Assembly (NCBI RefSeq): GCF_905372115.1
Contig: NZ_CAJPNR010000011.1
Location: 1-55,604, forward strand
Length of the DNA stretch: 55,604 bases
Source: an uncultured Streptococcus sp.
GTDB taxonomy: Bacteria; Bacillota; Bacilli; Lactobacillales; Streptococcaceae
Direction: 5' to 3'
Made by a program: the position numbers and the translations under genes. Shown in pieces: positions 25,329 to 33,412 of this stretch. The notes beneath the pieces are model-generated. The model ran no database searches and was not told the origin of the DNA. It saw only the letters and a list, made by a program, of their open reading frames with translations. Positions within the stretch are counted from its first letter, which is position 1. Each line of letters begins with the position of its first letter.

Positions 25329-26054
25329 ATGGTAGAACCTAAGTATAAGCGTATTTTGATTAAGTTGTCAGGTGAAGCTCTTGCCGGTGAAAAAGGTGTT
25401 GGTATTGATATTCAAACCGTTCAGAAGATGGCGGAAGAAATTAAAGAAGTTCACGATTTGGGAGTTCAGATTGCTCTGGTTATCGGAGGCGGAAACCTTT
25501 GGCGGGGTGAGCCGGCAGCAGAAGCGGGCATGGACCGTGTGCAGGCCGACTATACTGGTATGTTGGGCACTGTCATGAATGCGCTGGTAATGGCCGATTC
25601 GCTCCAGCAGGTAGGTGTAGATACGCGCGTGCAGACAGCGATTGCTATGCAGCAGGTAGCTGAGCCTTACATCCGTGGTCGGGCCCTTCGTCATCTGGAA
25701 AAAGGCCGTATCGTCATTTTCGGTGCAGGTATTGGTTCTCCTTATTTTTCAACCGATACAACCGCTGCCTTACGTTCAGCAGAGATTGAAGCAGATGCGA
25801 TTCTCATGGCTAAAAATGGCGTGGACGGTGTATATAATGCCGATCCTAAGAAAGACAAGACCGCCGTTAAGTTTGATGAGCTGACTCACCGAGATGTCAT
25901 CAGCAAGGGACTGCGGATTATGGACTCAACGGCTTCGACCTTGTCTATGGACAATGACATTGACTTGGTTGTCTTTAACATGAATGAGCCGGGCAATATC
26001 AAACGCGTTGTTATCGGTGAGCAAATCGGAACAACCGTATCAAATAATTTATAA
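25329..26054 (+). CDS. pyrH: Uridylate kinase
   Basis: 241 aa amino-acid-kinase fold enzyme that phosphorylates UMP to [18 protein letters not shown] at the start, [10 protein letters not shown] (UMP/phosphate loop), [32 protein letters not shown] loop (here [12 protein letters not shown]) and [13 protein letters not shown] are all present. AAGGAG precedes the ATG. It is followed 19 bp later by frr, the common pyrH-frr pair linking nucleotide supply to translation. Confidence 0.97.
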
Positions 26055-26073
26055 GAACGGAGATTAGAAACTC

Positions 26074-26631
26074 ATGGCAAATGCAATTGTAGAAAAAGCA
26101 AAAGAAAGAATGACCCACTCGCACCAAAGTCTGGCTCGTGAATTTGGCAGCATCCGTGCAGGCCGCGCCAATGCCAGCCTTTTGGACCGCATCTATGTTG
26201 AGTACTATGGAGTAGAAACTCCGCTCAACCAAATCGCTTCGATTACGATTCCGGAAGCGCGTGTTCTTTTGGTGACACCTTTTGACAAGTCTTCTATCAA
26301 GGACATTGAGCGTGCGCTTAATGCTTCTGATCTTGGGATTACGCCAGCTAGCGATGGATCTGTGATTCGCCTGGTAATCCCAGCTCTGACAGAGGAAACT
26401 CGTCGGGACTTGGCCAAGGAAGTGAAAAAGGTCGGTGAAAATGCTAAAGTTGCCATCCGTAACATCCGCCGCGATGCTATGGACGAAGCTAAGAAGCAGG
26501 AAAAAGCTAAAGAAATCACTGAAGACGAATTGAAGACCTTGGAAAAGGATATTCAAAAAGTAACGGACGATGCTGTCAAACATATTGATGAGATGACAGC
26601 AAACAAAGAAAAAGAACTTTTAGAAGTTTAA
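26074..26631 (+). CDS. frr: Ribosome recycling factor
   Basis: 185 aa. The tRNA-mimic three-helix bundle is recognised by EFGSIRAGRANASLLD, YYGVETPLNQIASI, PFDKSSIKDIERAL, GSVIRLVIPALTEETRRDLAKEVKK and the closing DDAVKHIDEMTANKEKELL (each a standard RRF segment). It acts with EF-G to split post-termination ribosomes. Co-transcribed with pyrH; a hairpin with T-run follows. Confidence 0.98.
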   Translation: MANAIVEKAKERMTHSHQSLAREFGSIRAGRANASLLDRIYVEYYGVETPLNQIASITIPEARVLLVTPFDKSSIKDIERALNASDLGITPASDGSVIRLVIPALTEETRRDLAKEVKKVGENAKVAIRNIRRDAMDEAKKQEKAKEITEDELKTLEKDIQKVTDDAVKHIDEMTANKEKELLEV

Positions 26632-26649
26632 CATTTTTATCAGAATCAA

Positions 26650-26681
26650 AACTCAGTTGGCTTTGGCTGACTGAGTTGTTT
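26650..26681 (+). terminator. Terminator of pyrH-frr
   Basis: AACTCAGT / ACTGAGTT stem followed by GTTTT. Confidence 0.7.
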
Positions 26682-26735
26682 TAACATCAAAAATCCTTGC
26701 CCGGTTTGAAGAAGCAAGGTAGAAAATAGGTCTAT

Positions 26736-27590
26736 ATGAATACAAATCTTGCCAGCTTCATCGTGGGTATCATCACGGATGAAAATGATCGCTTTTACTT
26801 TGTTCAAAAGGACGGTCAGGTTTACGCTCTTTCTAAGGAAGAGGGAGCGCATGAGCTAGGTCAGTCTGTCAAAGGCTTTGCCTACAGCGATATGAAGCAG
26901 AAGCTTCGCCTGACAACCCTTGAAGTTACAGCTACTCAAGAGCAGTTTGGCTGGGGAACAGTAACGGAGGTTCGTAAGGATCTAGGCGTCTTTGTCGATA
27001 CCGGTCTTCCAGATAAGCAAATCGTGGTATCGCTGGACATCTTGCCAGAAATCAAGGAACTCTGGCCAAAAAAGGGCGACCGCCTTTATATCCGTTTGGA
27101 TGTGGACAAAAAAGGGCGCATCTGGGGCCAGTTGGCTTATCAGGAGGATTTCCAGCGTCTGGCTCGTCCTGCCTACAATAACATGCAGAACCAAAACTGG
27201 CCAGCCATCGTTTATCGGCTCAGGCTTTCTGGCACTTTTGTCTACCTGCCGGAGAATAATATGCTGGGTTTCATTCATCCGAGTGAGCGTTATGCAGAGC
27301 CTCGTCTCGGTCAGGTCTTAGATGCACGGGTGATTGGCTTCCGTGAAGTAGACCGCACCCTTAACCTCTCCCTCAAGCCTCGTTCCTTTGAAATGCTGGA
27401 AAACGATGCCCAGATGATTCTGACCTATCTGGAGAGCAATGGTGGTTTTATGACTTTGAACGACAAGTCTTTACCAGACGACATCAAGGCCACCTTTGGT
27501 ATTTCCAAAGGCCAGTTTAAAAAAGCTCTGGGTGGGCTGATGAAAGCTGGTAAAATCAAGCAGGACCCGACTGGAACAGAGTTGGTGTGA
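26736..27590 (+). CDS. cvfB: CvfB-type S1 RNA-binding virulence regulator
   Basis: 284 aa. Three successive S1-like OB domains (~1-60, 65-140, 145-215; GWGTVTEVRKDLGVFVDTGL and NNMLGFIHPSERY are typical) are followed by a winged-helix domain (MILTYLESNGGFMTLNDKS ... SKGQFKKALGGLMKAGKI). This is the layout of S. aureus CvfB and its pneumococcal homologue, a nucleic-acid binding protein affecting virulence gene expression. The ATG lacks a strong Shine-Dalgarno. It is followed by the small yozE-like gene. Confidence 0.88.
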   Translation: MNTNLASFIVGIITDENDRFYFVQKDGQVYALSKEEGAHELGQSVKGFAYSDMKQKLRLTTLEVTATQEQFGWGTVTEVRKDLGVFVDTGLPDKQIVVSLDILPEIKELWPKKGDRLYIRLDVDKKGRIWGQLAYQEDFQRLARPAYNNMQNQNWPAIVYRLRLSGTFVYLPENNMLGFIHPSERYAEPRLGQVLDARVIGFREVDRTLNLSLKPRSFEMLENDAQMILTYLESNGGFMTLNDKSLPDDIKATFGISKGQFKKALGGLMKAGKIKQDPTGTELV

Positions 27591-27658
27591 GGATAAAGAA
27601 TCACGTATCTAGAGCTGATGCTTGGAAGAATACAATCTTAAAGAAATGAAAGGAACCT

Positions 27659-27874
27659 ATGAGAAAATCTTTTTACAGCTGGCTGATGACAGAGCGCAAT
27701 CCTAAGAGCAAGGAGCCCAAGGCTATTTTGGCGGACTTAGCTTTTCAGGATACGGCCTTTCCCAAGCATACGGATGATTTTGATGAGGTCAGTCGTTTTC
27801 TGGAGGAGCATGCAAATTTTTCCTTTAACTTGGGCGAGTTTGATGCTATTTGGGAAGAGTATCAGGCCCATTAA
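27659..27874 (+). CDS. YozE-family SAM-like small protein
   Basis: 71 aa: [42 protein letters not shown] and YLE-like [15 protein letters not shown]. These are the conserved blocks of the YozE/UPF0346 family, a helical SAM-like domain of unknown role in Firmicutes. AAAGGA is correctly placed before the ATG, and it likely shares the cvfB message. Confidence 0.88.
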
Positions 27875-27964
27875 GTGGATAGTGGCTAGGGATAGTCATT
27901 TTCTGCTTGCTTTGATATAATAAAGATAATTCATTCAAAAAAATAAAATAGAGAGGTTCTTTGT

Positions 27965-28954
27965 TTGCAGGAACATTCAGTAGAATTGAAACTGGGCCAT
28001 CCAGATGATGCCTTTCATCTCTTTGGCTCTAATGAACGCCATCTGCGCCTAATGGAGCAGGAATTGAAGGTAACCATCCATGCCCGAACCGAGATTGTGC
28101 AGATTTTAGGTACGGAGGCTGCCTGCGAGGAGACTCGACAGGTCATTCAGGCTCTGTTGGTCTTGGTCAATCGTGGCATGACCATCGGGACACCCGATGT
28201 TGTGACAGCCATTACCATGGTCAAAAATGATGAAATTGATAAGTTTGTAGCTCTTTACGAAGAAGAGATTATCAAGGACAGCTATGGCAAGCCGATTCGG
28301 GTCAAGACACTGGGTCAGAAAATCTATGTGGACAGTGTTAAAAATCATGATATTGTCTTTGGTATCGGGCCAGCTGGAACAGGGAAGACTTTTCTGGCGG
28401 TGACCTTGGCTGTGACAGCTCTCAAGCGTGGACAGGTCAAACGAATCATTCTGACACGTCCAGCGGTAGAAGCTGGTGAGAGTTTGGGCTTTCTGCCTGG
28501 TGACCTTAAGGAAAAGGTGGATCCTTATCTGCGTCCGGTCTATGATGCCTTGTATCAGATTTTGGGCAAGGACCAGACAACGCGCCTTATGGAGCGAGAA
28601 ATCATTGAGATTGCACCTTTAGCCTATATGCGGGGGCGGACGCTGGATGATGCTTTTGTAATTCTGGACGAGGCACAGAATACCACCATTATGCAGATGA
28701 AGATGTTTCTGACGCGGCTGGGCTTCCAGTCCAAGATGATTGTCAACGGAGACATCAGTCAGGTTGACCTGCCTCGCAATGTCAAATCAGGACTCATTGA
28801 CGCTCAGGAGAAATTGAAGAACATCTCCCAGATTGACTTTGTGCATTTCTCAGCTAAGGATGTCGTTCGTCATCCAGTGGTGGCGGAGATTATCCGAGCT
28901 TACGAACCAGCTCCTGTTAAAGAGACAGCAACTGAGCCAGAAGAAATGGAATAG
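27965..28954 (+). CDS. phoH: PhoH-like ATPase
   Basis: 329 aa. N-terminal KH-like region (~1-110), then a PhoH P-loop ATPase with GPAGTGKTFLAV Walker A (~138-149), LTRPAVEAGESLGFLPGDL, FVILDEAQNTT Walker B and the VNGDISQVDLP sensor. Start is a TTG at 27965 with GAGAGG about 8 nt upstream. PhoH ATPases are RNA-associated, and their genes typically neighbour ybeY-dgkA-era; here that group is separated from phoH by ald, a GNAT gene and a tRNA, which looks like a backbone interrupted by later insertions. Confidence 0.92.
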   Translation: MQEHSVELKLGHPDDAFHLFGSNERHLRLMEQELKVTIHARTEIVQILGTEAACEETRQVIQALLVLVNRGMTIGTPDVVTAITMVKNDEIDKFVALYEEEIIKDSYGKPIRVKTLGQKIYVDSVKNHDIVFGIGPAGTGKTFLAVTLAVTALKRGQVKRIILTRPAVEAGESLGFLPGDLKEKVDPYLRPVYDALYQILGKDQTTRLMEREIIEIAPLAYMRGRTLDDAFVILDEAQNTTIMQMKMFLTRLGFQSKMIVNGDISQVDLPRNVKSGLIDAQEKLKNISQIDFVHFSAKDVVRHPVVAEIIRAYEPAPVKETATEPEEME

Positions 28955-28960
28955 CATACG

Positions 28961-28990
28961 AAAAGAGCAGATTTATTTCTGCTCTTTTTT
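28961..28990. terminator. Bidirectional terminator between phoH and ald
   Basis: AAAAGAGCAG / CTGCTCTTTTTT perfect stem with A- and T-runs between convergent genes. Confidence 0.85.
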
Positions 28991-29020
28991 GGGGATTGAT
29001 TTTAAAGTCGAAATGTTTAA

Positions 29021-30133
29021 CTAAACGAGTTCGTCAATAGATGTGTAGTCCTTGTTGAGGCCTTCAGCAACTGGTTGGCTGGTGATGTAACCTTGGTAGG
29101 TTGTGACACCTTTGCGCAGTCCTTTGTCATCTGCAATGGCTTGCTTGAAGCCTTTCCCTGCCAAAGCCTCCACATAAGGAAGAGTGACATTGGTCAGGGC
29201 GATGGTAGAAGTGCGGGCTACGGCACCTGGGATATTGGCTACTGCATAATGGAGGACACCGTGTTTTTCATAGACAGGCTCGGTGTGGGTCGTCACTCGG
29301 TCGGCTGTTTCAATAACACCACCTTGGTCAACGGCTACGTCTACAATGACAGAGCCTGGACGCATTTGCTTAACCATGTCGTCTGTTACCAGTTTCGGAG
29401 CCTTGGCACCAGGGATAAGAACAGCACCGATCACGACATCTGCCTCTCGAACGCTAGCTTCGATATTGAAAGGATTAGACATGAGGGTCTGGATTTGATG
29501 ACCGAAGACATCTTCTAGGACAGACAGACGCTTAGCGCTGATATCCAGAATAGTCACTTGAGCACCCAATCCTAGAGCGATACGAGCGGCATGAGTTCCT
29601 ACAACACCACCACCGATAATGGTGACTTTTCCTTTAGGGACGCCCGGTACACCACCGAGGAGTACGCCAGATCCACCTTCGCGCTTAGTCAAGAAGTGGG
29701 CACCGATTTGGACCGCCATCCGACCAGCTACCTCACTCATAGGTACCAAGAGTGGCAGTTGTCCATCTTGATCGCGGACAGTTTCGTAGGCCAGACCAGT
29801 CGTCTTGGCACTTGTCATAGCATCTGCTAGCTCAGGAGCGGCAGCCATGTGCAGGTAGGTAAAGAGCAAGAGGTCGTCGCGGAGGAATCCATATTCAGCA
29901 GCCAGAGGTTCTTTGACCTTGACCACTAGCTCAGCTGCCCACGCTTCTGCAGCAGTAGGGACGATTTTTGCACCTTGCTTTTCATAGTCTGCATCGGCAA
30001 AGCCAGAACCAAGTCCTGCATTTGTCTCAATCAGAACTTCATGGCCTTTACCAACGAGACTATGAACACCAGCTGGTGTCAGAGCGACACGATTTTCATT
30101 GTTTTTGATTTCTTTTGGAATACCGATTAACAT
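29021..30133 (-). CDS. ald: Alanine dehydrogenase
   Basis: 370 aa NAD-dependent enzyme converting L-alanine to pyruvate and ammonia. MLIGIPKEIKNNENRVALTP, KVKEPLAAEYGFL with the catalytic Lys near 73, LHMAAAPEL with the catalytic His near 94, and a Rossmann segment GGGVVGTHAARIALGLGAQV are as in B. subtilis Ald. Present in only some streptococci. A 14/15 match to the cre consensus (30172-30186) lies about 40 bp upstream of the ATG, suggesting carbon catabolite control. The gene breaks the phoH-ybeY order, so it may have been acquired. Confidence 0.95.
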   Translation of the reverse strand: MLIGIPKEIKNNENRVALTPAGVHSLVGKGHEVLIETNAGLGSGFADADYEKQGAKIVPTAAEAWAAELVVKVKEPLAAEYGFLRDDLLLFTYLHMAAAPELADAMTSAKTTGLAYETVRDQDGQLPLLVPMSEVAGRMAVQIGAHFLTKREGGSGVLLGGVPGVPKGKVTIIGGGVVGTHAARIALGLGAQVTILDISAKRLSVLEDVFGHQIQTLMSNPFNIEASVREADVVIGAVLIPGAKAPKLVTDDMVKQMRPGSVIVDVAVDQGGVIETADRVTTHTEPVYEKHGVLHYAVANIPGAVARTSTIALTNVTLPYVEALAGKGFKQAIADDKGLRKGVTTYQGYITSQPVAEGLNKDYTSIDELV

Positions 30134-30171
30134 AAAAAATATGCTCCTTTTTTAAGATGTTTTTATTGTAT

Positions 30172-30186
30172 ATGAAAACGCTTTAA
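30172..30186 (-). promoter_or_regulatory. cre-like CcpA box upstream of ald
   Basis: ATGAAAACGCTTTAA matches WTGNAANCGNWNNCW at all but one position. It is close to the ald start on the opposite strand, in the promoter region. Confidence 0.45.
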
Positions 30187-30263
30187 AAATCAAGAAAAAA
30201 TCGGAGCGGTTTGCTTTCATCAGTGAATTGTGCTATTCTGTTAAGAAAATCTAGGAGGTCCTG

Positions 30264-30833
30264 ATGGAAAATATCTATGTCAAACTGGCTCATCATGCCA
30301 GACTGGAAACTGAGCGGTTGATTCTGCGCCCGGTGATCTTGGAGGATGCCCCTGCGATGTTTGAGTACGCTTCAGATGAGGAAAATACTCGCTATACCTT
30401 TGAGACAAATAAAAGCCTGGAAGAAACACGCAATAATATCGCTCTCTTTTATCTGGCCAATCCTTTGGGGCGCTGGGGGATAGAAGTGAAGGAGAGTGGC
30501 AAATTCATCGGGACTATTGATTTGCATAAGATCAGGCTGGACTTGAAAACAGCGGCTATCGGCTATGTAATCAATAAAAAATACTGGAATCTGGGTTATA
30601 CGACAGAGGCCAATCGCGCAGTCATCAAGCTTGCTTTTGAGCAAATCGGGATGAACAAACTTGTGGCGCTGCATGATGTGGACAATCCAGCTTCTGGCCG
30701 TGTTATGGTCAAGTCTGGCATGAAATATTCCCACGAAGAGCCTTATGCGTCACTAGACAAGCATGAGAAAGGTCGCATTGTGACGCGGGTCCATTACTAT
30801 CTGACTAGGGAAGATTATTTTGCAAAAAAATGA
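30264..30833 (+). CDS. GNAT N-acetyltransferase, RimJ/RimL type
   Basis: 189 aa. LETERLILRPVILEDAPAMF is the usual first block of the RimJ/RimL-like branch, followed by GRWGIEVKESGKFIGTIDL, AIGYVINKKYWNLGYTTEANRAVI (acetyl-CoA loop region) and NPASGRVMVKSGMKYSHEE. AGGAGG lies 7 nt before the ATG. It probably acetylates an amino group of a small molecule or protein terminus; the substrate is unknown. Confidence 0.85.
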   Translation: MENIYVKLAHHARLETERLILRPVILEDAPAMFEYASDEENTRYTFETNKSLEETRNNIALFYLANPLGRWGIEVKESGKFIGTIDLHKIRLDLKTAAIGYVINKKYWNLGYTTEANRAVIKLAFEQIGMNKLVALHDVDNPASGRVMVKSGMKYSHEEPYASLDKHEKGRIVTRVHYYLTREDYFAKK

Positions 30834-30842
30834 GAAAGGATA

Positions 30843-30871
30843 TTGACAAGCACCTATCTACATGATATATT
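30843..30871 (+). promoter_or_regulatory. Promoter of the tRNA-Thr gene
   Basis: Perfect TTGACA (30843-30848), 17 bp spacer, TATATT (30866-30871), ending 10 bp before the tRNA. Confidence 0.75.
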
Positions 30872-30881
30872 AGATAGGTAC

Positions 30882-30954
30882 GCTGATTTAGCTCAGTTGG
30901 CAGAGCGCATCCATGGTAAGGATGAGGTCGCCGGTTCGATCCCGGCAATTAGCA
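30882..30954 (+). tRNA. tRNA-Thr (anticodon GGU)
   Basis: Full cloverleaf: acceptor GCTGATT/AATTAGC, D-stem GCTC/GAGC, anticodon stem CATCC/GGATG with loop ATGGTAA (anticodon GGT, reading ACC/ACU), T-arm GCCGG-TTCGATC-CCGGC, discriminator A. The 3' CCA is not encoded. 73 nt. It has its own strong promoter. Confidence 0.95.
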
Positions 30955-31310
30955 TTATATAAGATTAAAAACCCTTGATTTACAAGGGATTTCGTTATAT
31001 CCGACCAAATTTCGCCCAAAAATTTCGCCCAAAAAGTTTATAGAAGAATATTAAAACTATAAAATAAAACAATTTATTTACTTTCATTGATTTAAACGTG
31101 ATGTTTTTGTCAGCAATTAGCATCTTGTAGGACAAGGTTGGGTTTTCCCAGCCTTTTCTTTTTGTCACTGATAGTAAGTAGTGAAAGGAAAAGTTTCGGG
31201 AAGGGACAAAATAAAAATAGCTGCTTTTGTCTTTGCGGTGAGAGATTGATAAATCTGCTCTGCTATTTTCCAAAACCCTGCCCTCGGCTCCCTAAAGTGA
31301 GTCAAAATAT
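30955..31310. other. Gene-poor, AT-rich stretch downstream of tRNA-Thr
   Basis: No convincing gene. It holds a CCCTTG-ATTTA-CAAGGG hairpin at about 30971-30987, then a short tandem repeat (AATTTCGCCC AAAA, twice, 31012-31035). On the minus strand the latter reads LFGRNFWAKFGRI-stop, the style of tail seen in tyrosine integrases that sit next to a tRNA target. The rest of the minus-strand frame has no integrase features, so it may be an attachment-site scar left by an excised element. Confidence 0.35.
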
Positions 31311-31346
31311 GATATAATAAGGTAATACTAGCAAAGCGGGTAAGGT

Positions 31347-31844
31347 ATGTATATCGAAATGGTAGACGAAACGGGTCAGGTTTCGGAAGAGATTCTTAAA
31401 CAGACCCAGGAAATTTTGGAGTTTGCGGCCCAGAAAACGGGCAAGGAAAATAAGGAAATGGCTGTGACTTTTGTCAGTAATGAGCGCAGTCATGAACTCA
31501 ACTTGGAATATAGAGATACGGATCGGCCGACGGATGTGATTAGCTTGGAGTATAAGCCTGAGCTGGACATCGCTGTTGACGAGGAGGATTTGCTGGACCA
31601 TCCTGAGCTAGCTGAGATGCTGGAAGATTTTGACGCCTATATTGGCGAGCTGTTCATTTCAGTGGATAAGGCGCGTGAGCAGGCTGAAGAATACGGCCAC
31701 AGCTTTGAGCGGGAGATGGGCTTTTTGGCAGTGCATGGTTTTCTGCATATCAACGGCTATGATCACTATACGCCGGAAGAAGAAGCAGAAATGTTTGGTT
31801 TACAGGAAGAAATTTTAACTGCTTATGGACTCACAAGGAAATAA
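31347..31844 (+). CDS. ybeY: Endoribonuclease YbeY (16S rRNA maturation factor)
   Basis: 165 aa. The zinc site HGFLHINGYDH (H-x3-H-x5-H) is intact near residues 130-140, preceded by YRDTDRPTDVISLEY and GELFISVDKAREQAEEYGHSF. It processes the 16S 3' end and monitors ribosome quality. The ATG overlaps an upstream extended -10 (TGATATAAT). Its 3' end overlaps dgkA by 20 nt, so the two are translationally coupled. Confidence 0.96.
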   Translation: MYIEMVDETGQVSEEILKQTQEILEFAAQKTGKENKEMAVTFVSNERSHELNLEYRDTDRPTDVISLEYKPELDIAVDEEDLLDHPELAEMLEDFDAYIGELFISVDKAREQAEEYGHSFEREMGFLAVHGFLHINGYDHYTPEEEAEMFGLQEEILTAYGLTRK

Positions 31845-32223
31845 CAAACGCAAATGGAAAAACCGAGATGTGGTCTCGAGTCTGGAATTTGCTTTAACCG
31901 GTATTTTTACAGCCTTTAAAGAGGAGCGCAATCTGCGCAAGCATGTCCTTTCGGCTTTGGCAGTGATAGTTGCGGGACTGATTTTTGACTTGTCCGCGAT
32001 AGAATGGCTCTTTCTCTTTTTGAGCATTTTTCTGGTCATTGCCTTTGAGATTGTCAATTCTGCTATTGAAAATGTCGTGGATTTGGCCAGCGATTACCAC
32101 TTTTCTATGCGGGCAAAGAATGCCAAGGATATGGCAGCGGGAGCTGTTCTGGTCGTGTCTGGCTTTGCTGTGGTGACGGGGCTGATTATTTTTGTTCCCA
32201 AGATTTGGGATTGGATTTTTTAA
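31825..32223 (+). CDS. dgkA: Diacylglycerol/undecaprenol kinase
   Basis: 132 aa, three membrane helices. SLEFALTGIFTAFKEERNLRKH, then the catalytic-face motif FEIVNSAIENVVDLASDYHF (split by normal helix boundaries) and AKDMAAGAVLV are diagnostic for the DgkA family; Gram-positive members phosphorylate undecaprenol for the wall lipid carrier pool. Overlaps ybeY by 20 nt. Confidence 0.95.
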   Translation: MDSQGNNKRKWKNRDVVSSLEFALTGIFTAFKEERNLRKHVLSALAVIVAGLIFDLSAIEWLFLFLSIFLVIAFEIVNSAIENVVDLASDYHFSMRAKNAKDMAAGAVLVVSGFAVVTGLIIFVPKIWDWIF

Positions 32224-32229
32224 AGATTT

Positions 32230-32262
32230 GAAAATCGGGGGAGACTGCCGATTTTCTGCTGT
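32230..32262 (+). terminator. Hairpin between dgkA and era
   Basis: GAAAATCGG / CCGATTTTC stem with a weak T-rich tail; probably an attenuator rather than a full stop. Confidence 0.45.
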
Positions 32263-32289
32263 TTTAATGGAAATAATAGAGGTAAAATA

Positions 32290-33189
32290 ATGACTTTTAA
32301 ATCAGGTTTTGTAGCTATTTTAGGACGTCCTAATGTTGGGAAATCAACCTTTTTAAATCATGTTATGGGGCAAAAGATTGCCATCATGAGCGATAAGGCT
32401 CAGACTACACGCAATAAAATTATGGGAATTTACACGACGGATAAGGAGCAGATTGTCTTTATTGACACACCGGGAATCCATAAGCCTAAGACGGCTCTAG
32501 GCGATTTCATGGTCGAAGCAGCTTACAGCACCTTGCGTGAGGTGGATACTGTCCTCTTCATGGTACCGGCTGATGAGCTGCGTGGTAAGGGTGATGATAT
32601 GATTATCGAGCGCCTGAAAGCGGCTAAGGTTCCAGTTATTTTGGTAGTTAATAAGATTGATAAAGTCCATCCGGATCAGCTTTTAGCGCAAATTGATGAT
32701 TTCCGTCAGCAGATGGACTTCAAAGAAATCGTACCGATTTCAGCCCTGCAGGGCAACAATGTGTCCCATCTGATTGACATCCTCAGTGAGAATCTGGAGG
32801 AAGGCTTCCAATATTTCCCAGAAGACCAGATTACCGACCATCCAGAGCGCTTTCTGGTGTCAGAAATGATTCGGGAGAAAGTCCTGATGCTGACACGGGA
32901 GGAAATTCCCCACTCAGTCGCAGTGGTTGTTGACAGTATGAAGCGAGACGAGGAGACGGACAAGGTCCATATCCAAGCGACCATCATGGTAGAGCGTGAT
33001 AGTCAAAAAGGTATTATCATCGGCAAAGGCGGCTCTATGCTGAAGAAAATTGGATCCATGGCTCGGCGTGATATTGAGCTCATGCTGGGGGACAAGGTCT
33101 TCCTAGAAACCTGGGTCAAAGTCAAGAAAAACTGGCGGGACAAGAAGCTGGACTTGGCGGACTTTGGCTATAATAAGAAGGAGTATTGA
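32290..33189 (+). CDS. era: GTPase Era
   Basis: 299 aa. G1 GRPNVGKST (~12-20), G2 region KAQTTRNKIMGI, G3 DTPGIHKP, G4 NKIDKV and a C-terminal KH domain with GIIIGKGGSMLKKIGSMAR. It binds the 16S 3' end and checks 30S assembly, working with YbeY just upstream. In streptococcal genomes I know, mutM follows era directly; here ~1.85 kb of accessory DNA intervenes. Confidence 0.97.
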   Translation: MTFKSGFVAILGRPNVGKSTFLNHVMGQKIAIMSDKAQTTRNKIMGIYTTDKEQIVFIDTPGIHKPKTALGDFMVEAAYSTLREVDTVLFMVPADELRGKGDDMIIERLKAAKVPVILVVNKIDKVHPDQLLAQIDDFRQQMDFKEIVPISALQGNNVSHLIDILSENLEEGFQYFPEDQITDHPERFLVSEMIREKVLMLTREEIPHSVAVVVDSMKRDEETDKVHIQATIMVERDSQKGIIIGKGGSMLKKIGSMARRDIELMLGDKVFLETWVKVKKNWRDKKLDLADFGYNKKEY

Positions 33190-33234
33190 GGTTTTCTAAG
33201 CAAGCTTGGAAAAATTATGTTTGAAATAGCGGTG

Positions 33235-33268
33235 AAAGAGAGCATAACATTTTGTTATCTCTTTTTAC
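33235..33268 (+). terminator. Terminator after era
   Basis: AAAGAGAGCATAAC pairs imperfectly with GTTATCTCTTTTT around ATTTT. Confidence 0.7.
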
Positions 33269-33302
33269 TACAAACTAGCAGCAAGATAGAAAATTGTTGA
33301 TA

Positions 33303-33388
33303 TTGCGTTATTTAATAGTTGCTATCATTCCGTTAATCTGTAAATATTGTTCCGTTATTCCTCGTATTGTTCCGAACTATGGTATAAT
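33303..33388 (+). promoter_or_regulatory. Repeat-rich promoter region of the Fic gene
   Basis: A perfect TATAAT (33383-33388) is preceded by four related 9-mers at near-regular spacing: TTGCGTTAT (33303), ATTCCGTTA (33327), GTTCCGTTA (33349) and GTTCCGAAC (33369), i.e. steps of about 24, 22 and 20 bp, roughly two helical turns each. This is the layout of an operator array bound by a small HTH protein, and the gene it precedes encodes one. Confidence 0.45.
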
Positions 33389-33412
33389 AGAGGGAGAAAG
33401 TGAGGAGTGCTC

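Noticed and set aside
30995..31273. 92-codon minus-strand frame after tRNA-Thr
   Set aside because: No ribosome-binding site, low-complexity F/K-rich translation, no family resemblance except the last few residues; kept only as part of the scar hypothesis.
33403..33412. GTG at 33407 as Fic start
   Set aside because: It overlaps the AGGAG that should serve as the ribosome-binding site; ATG 33413 is correctly spaced.
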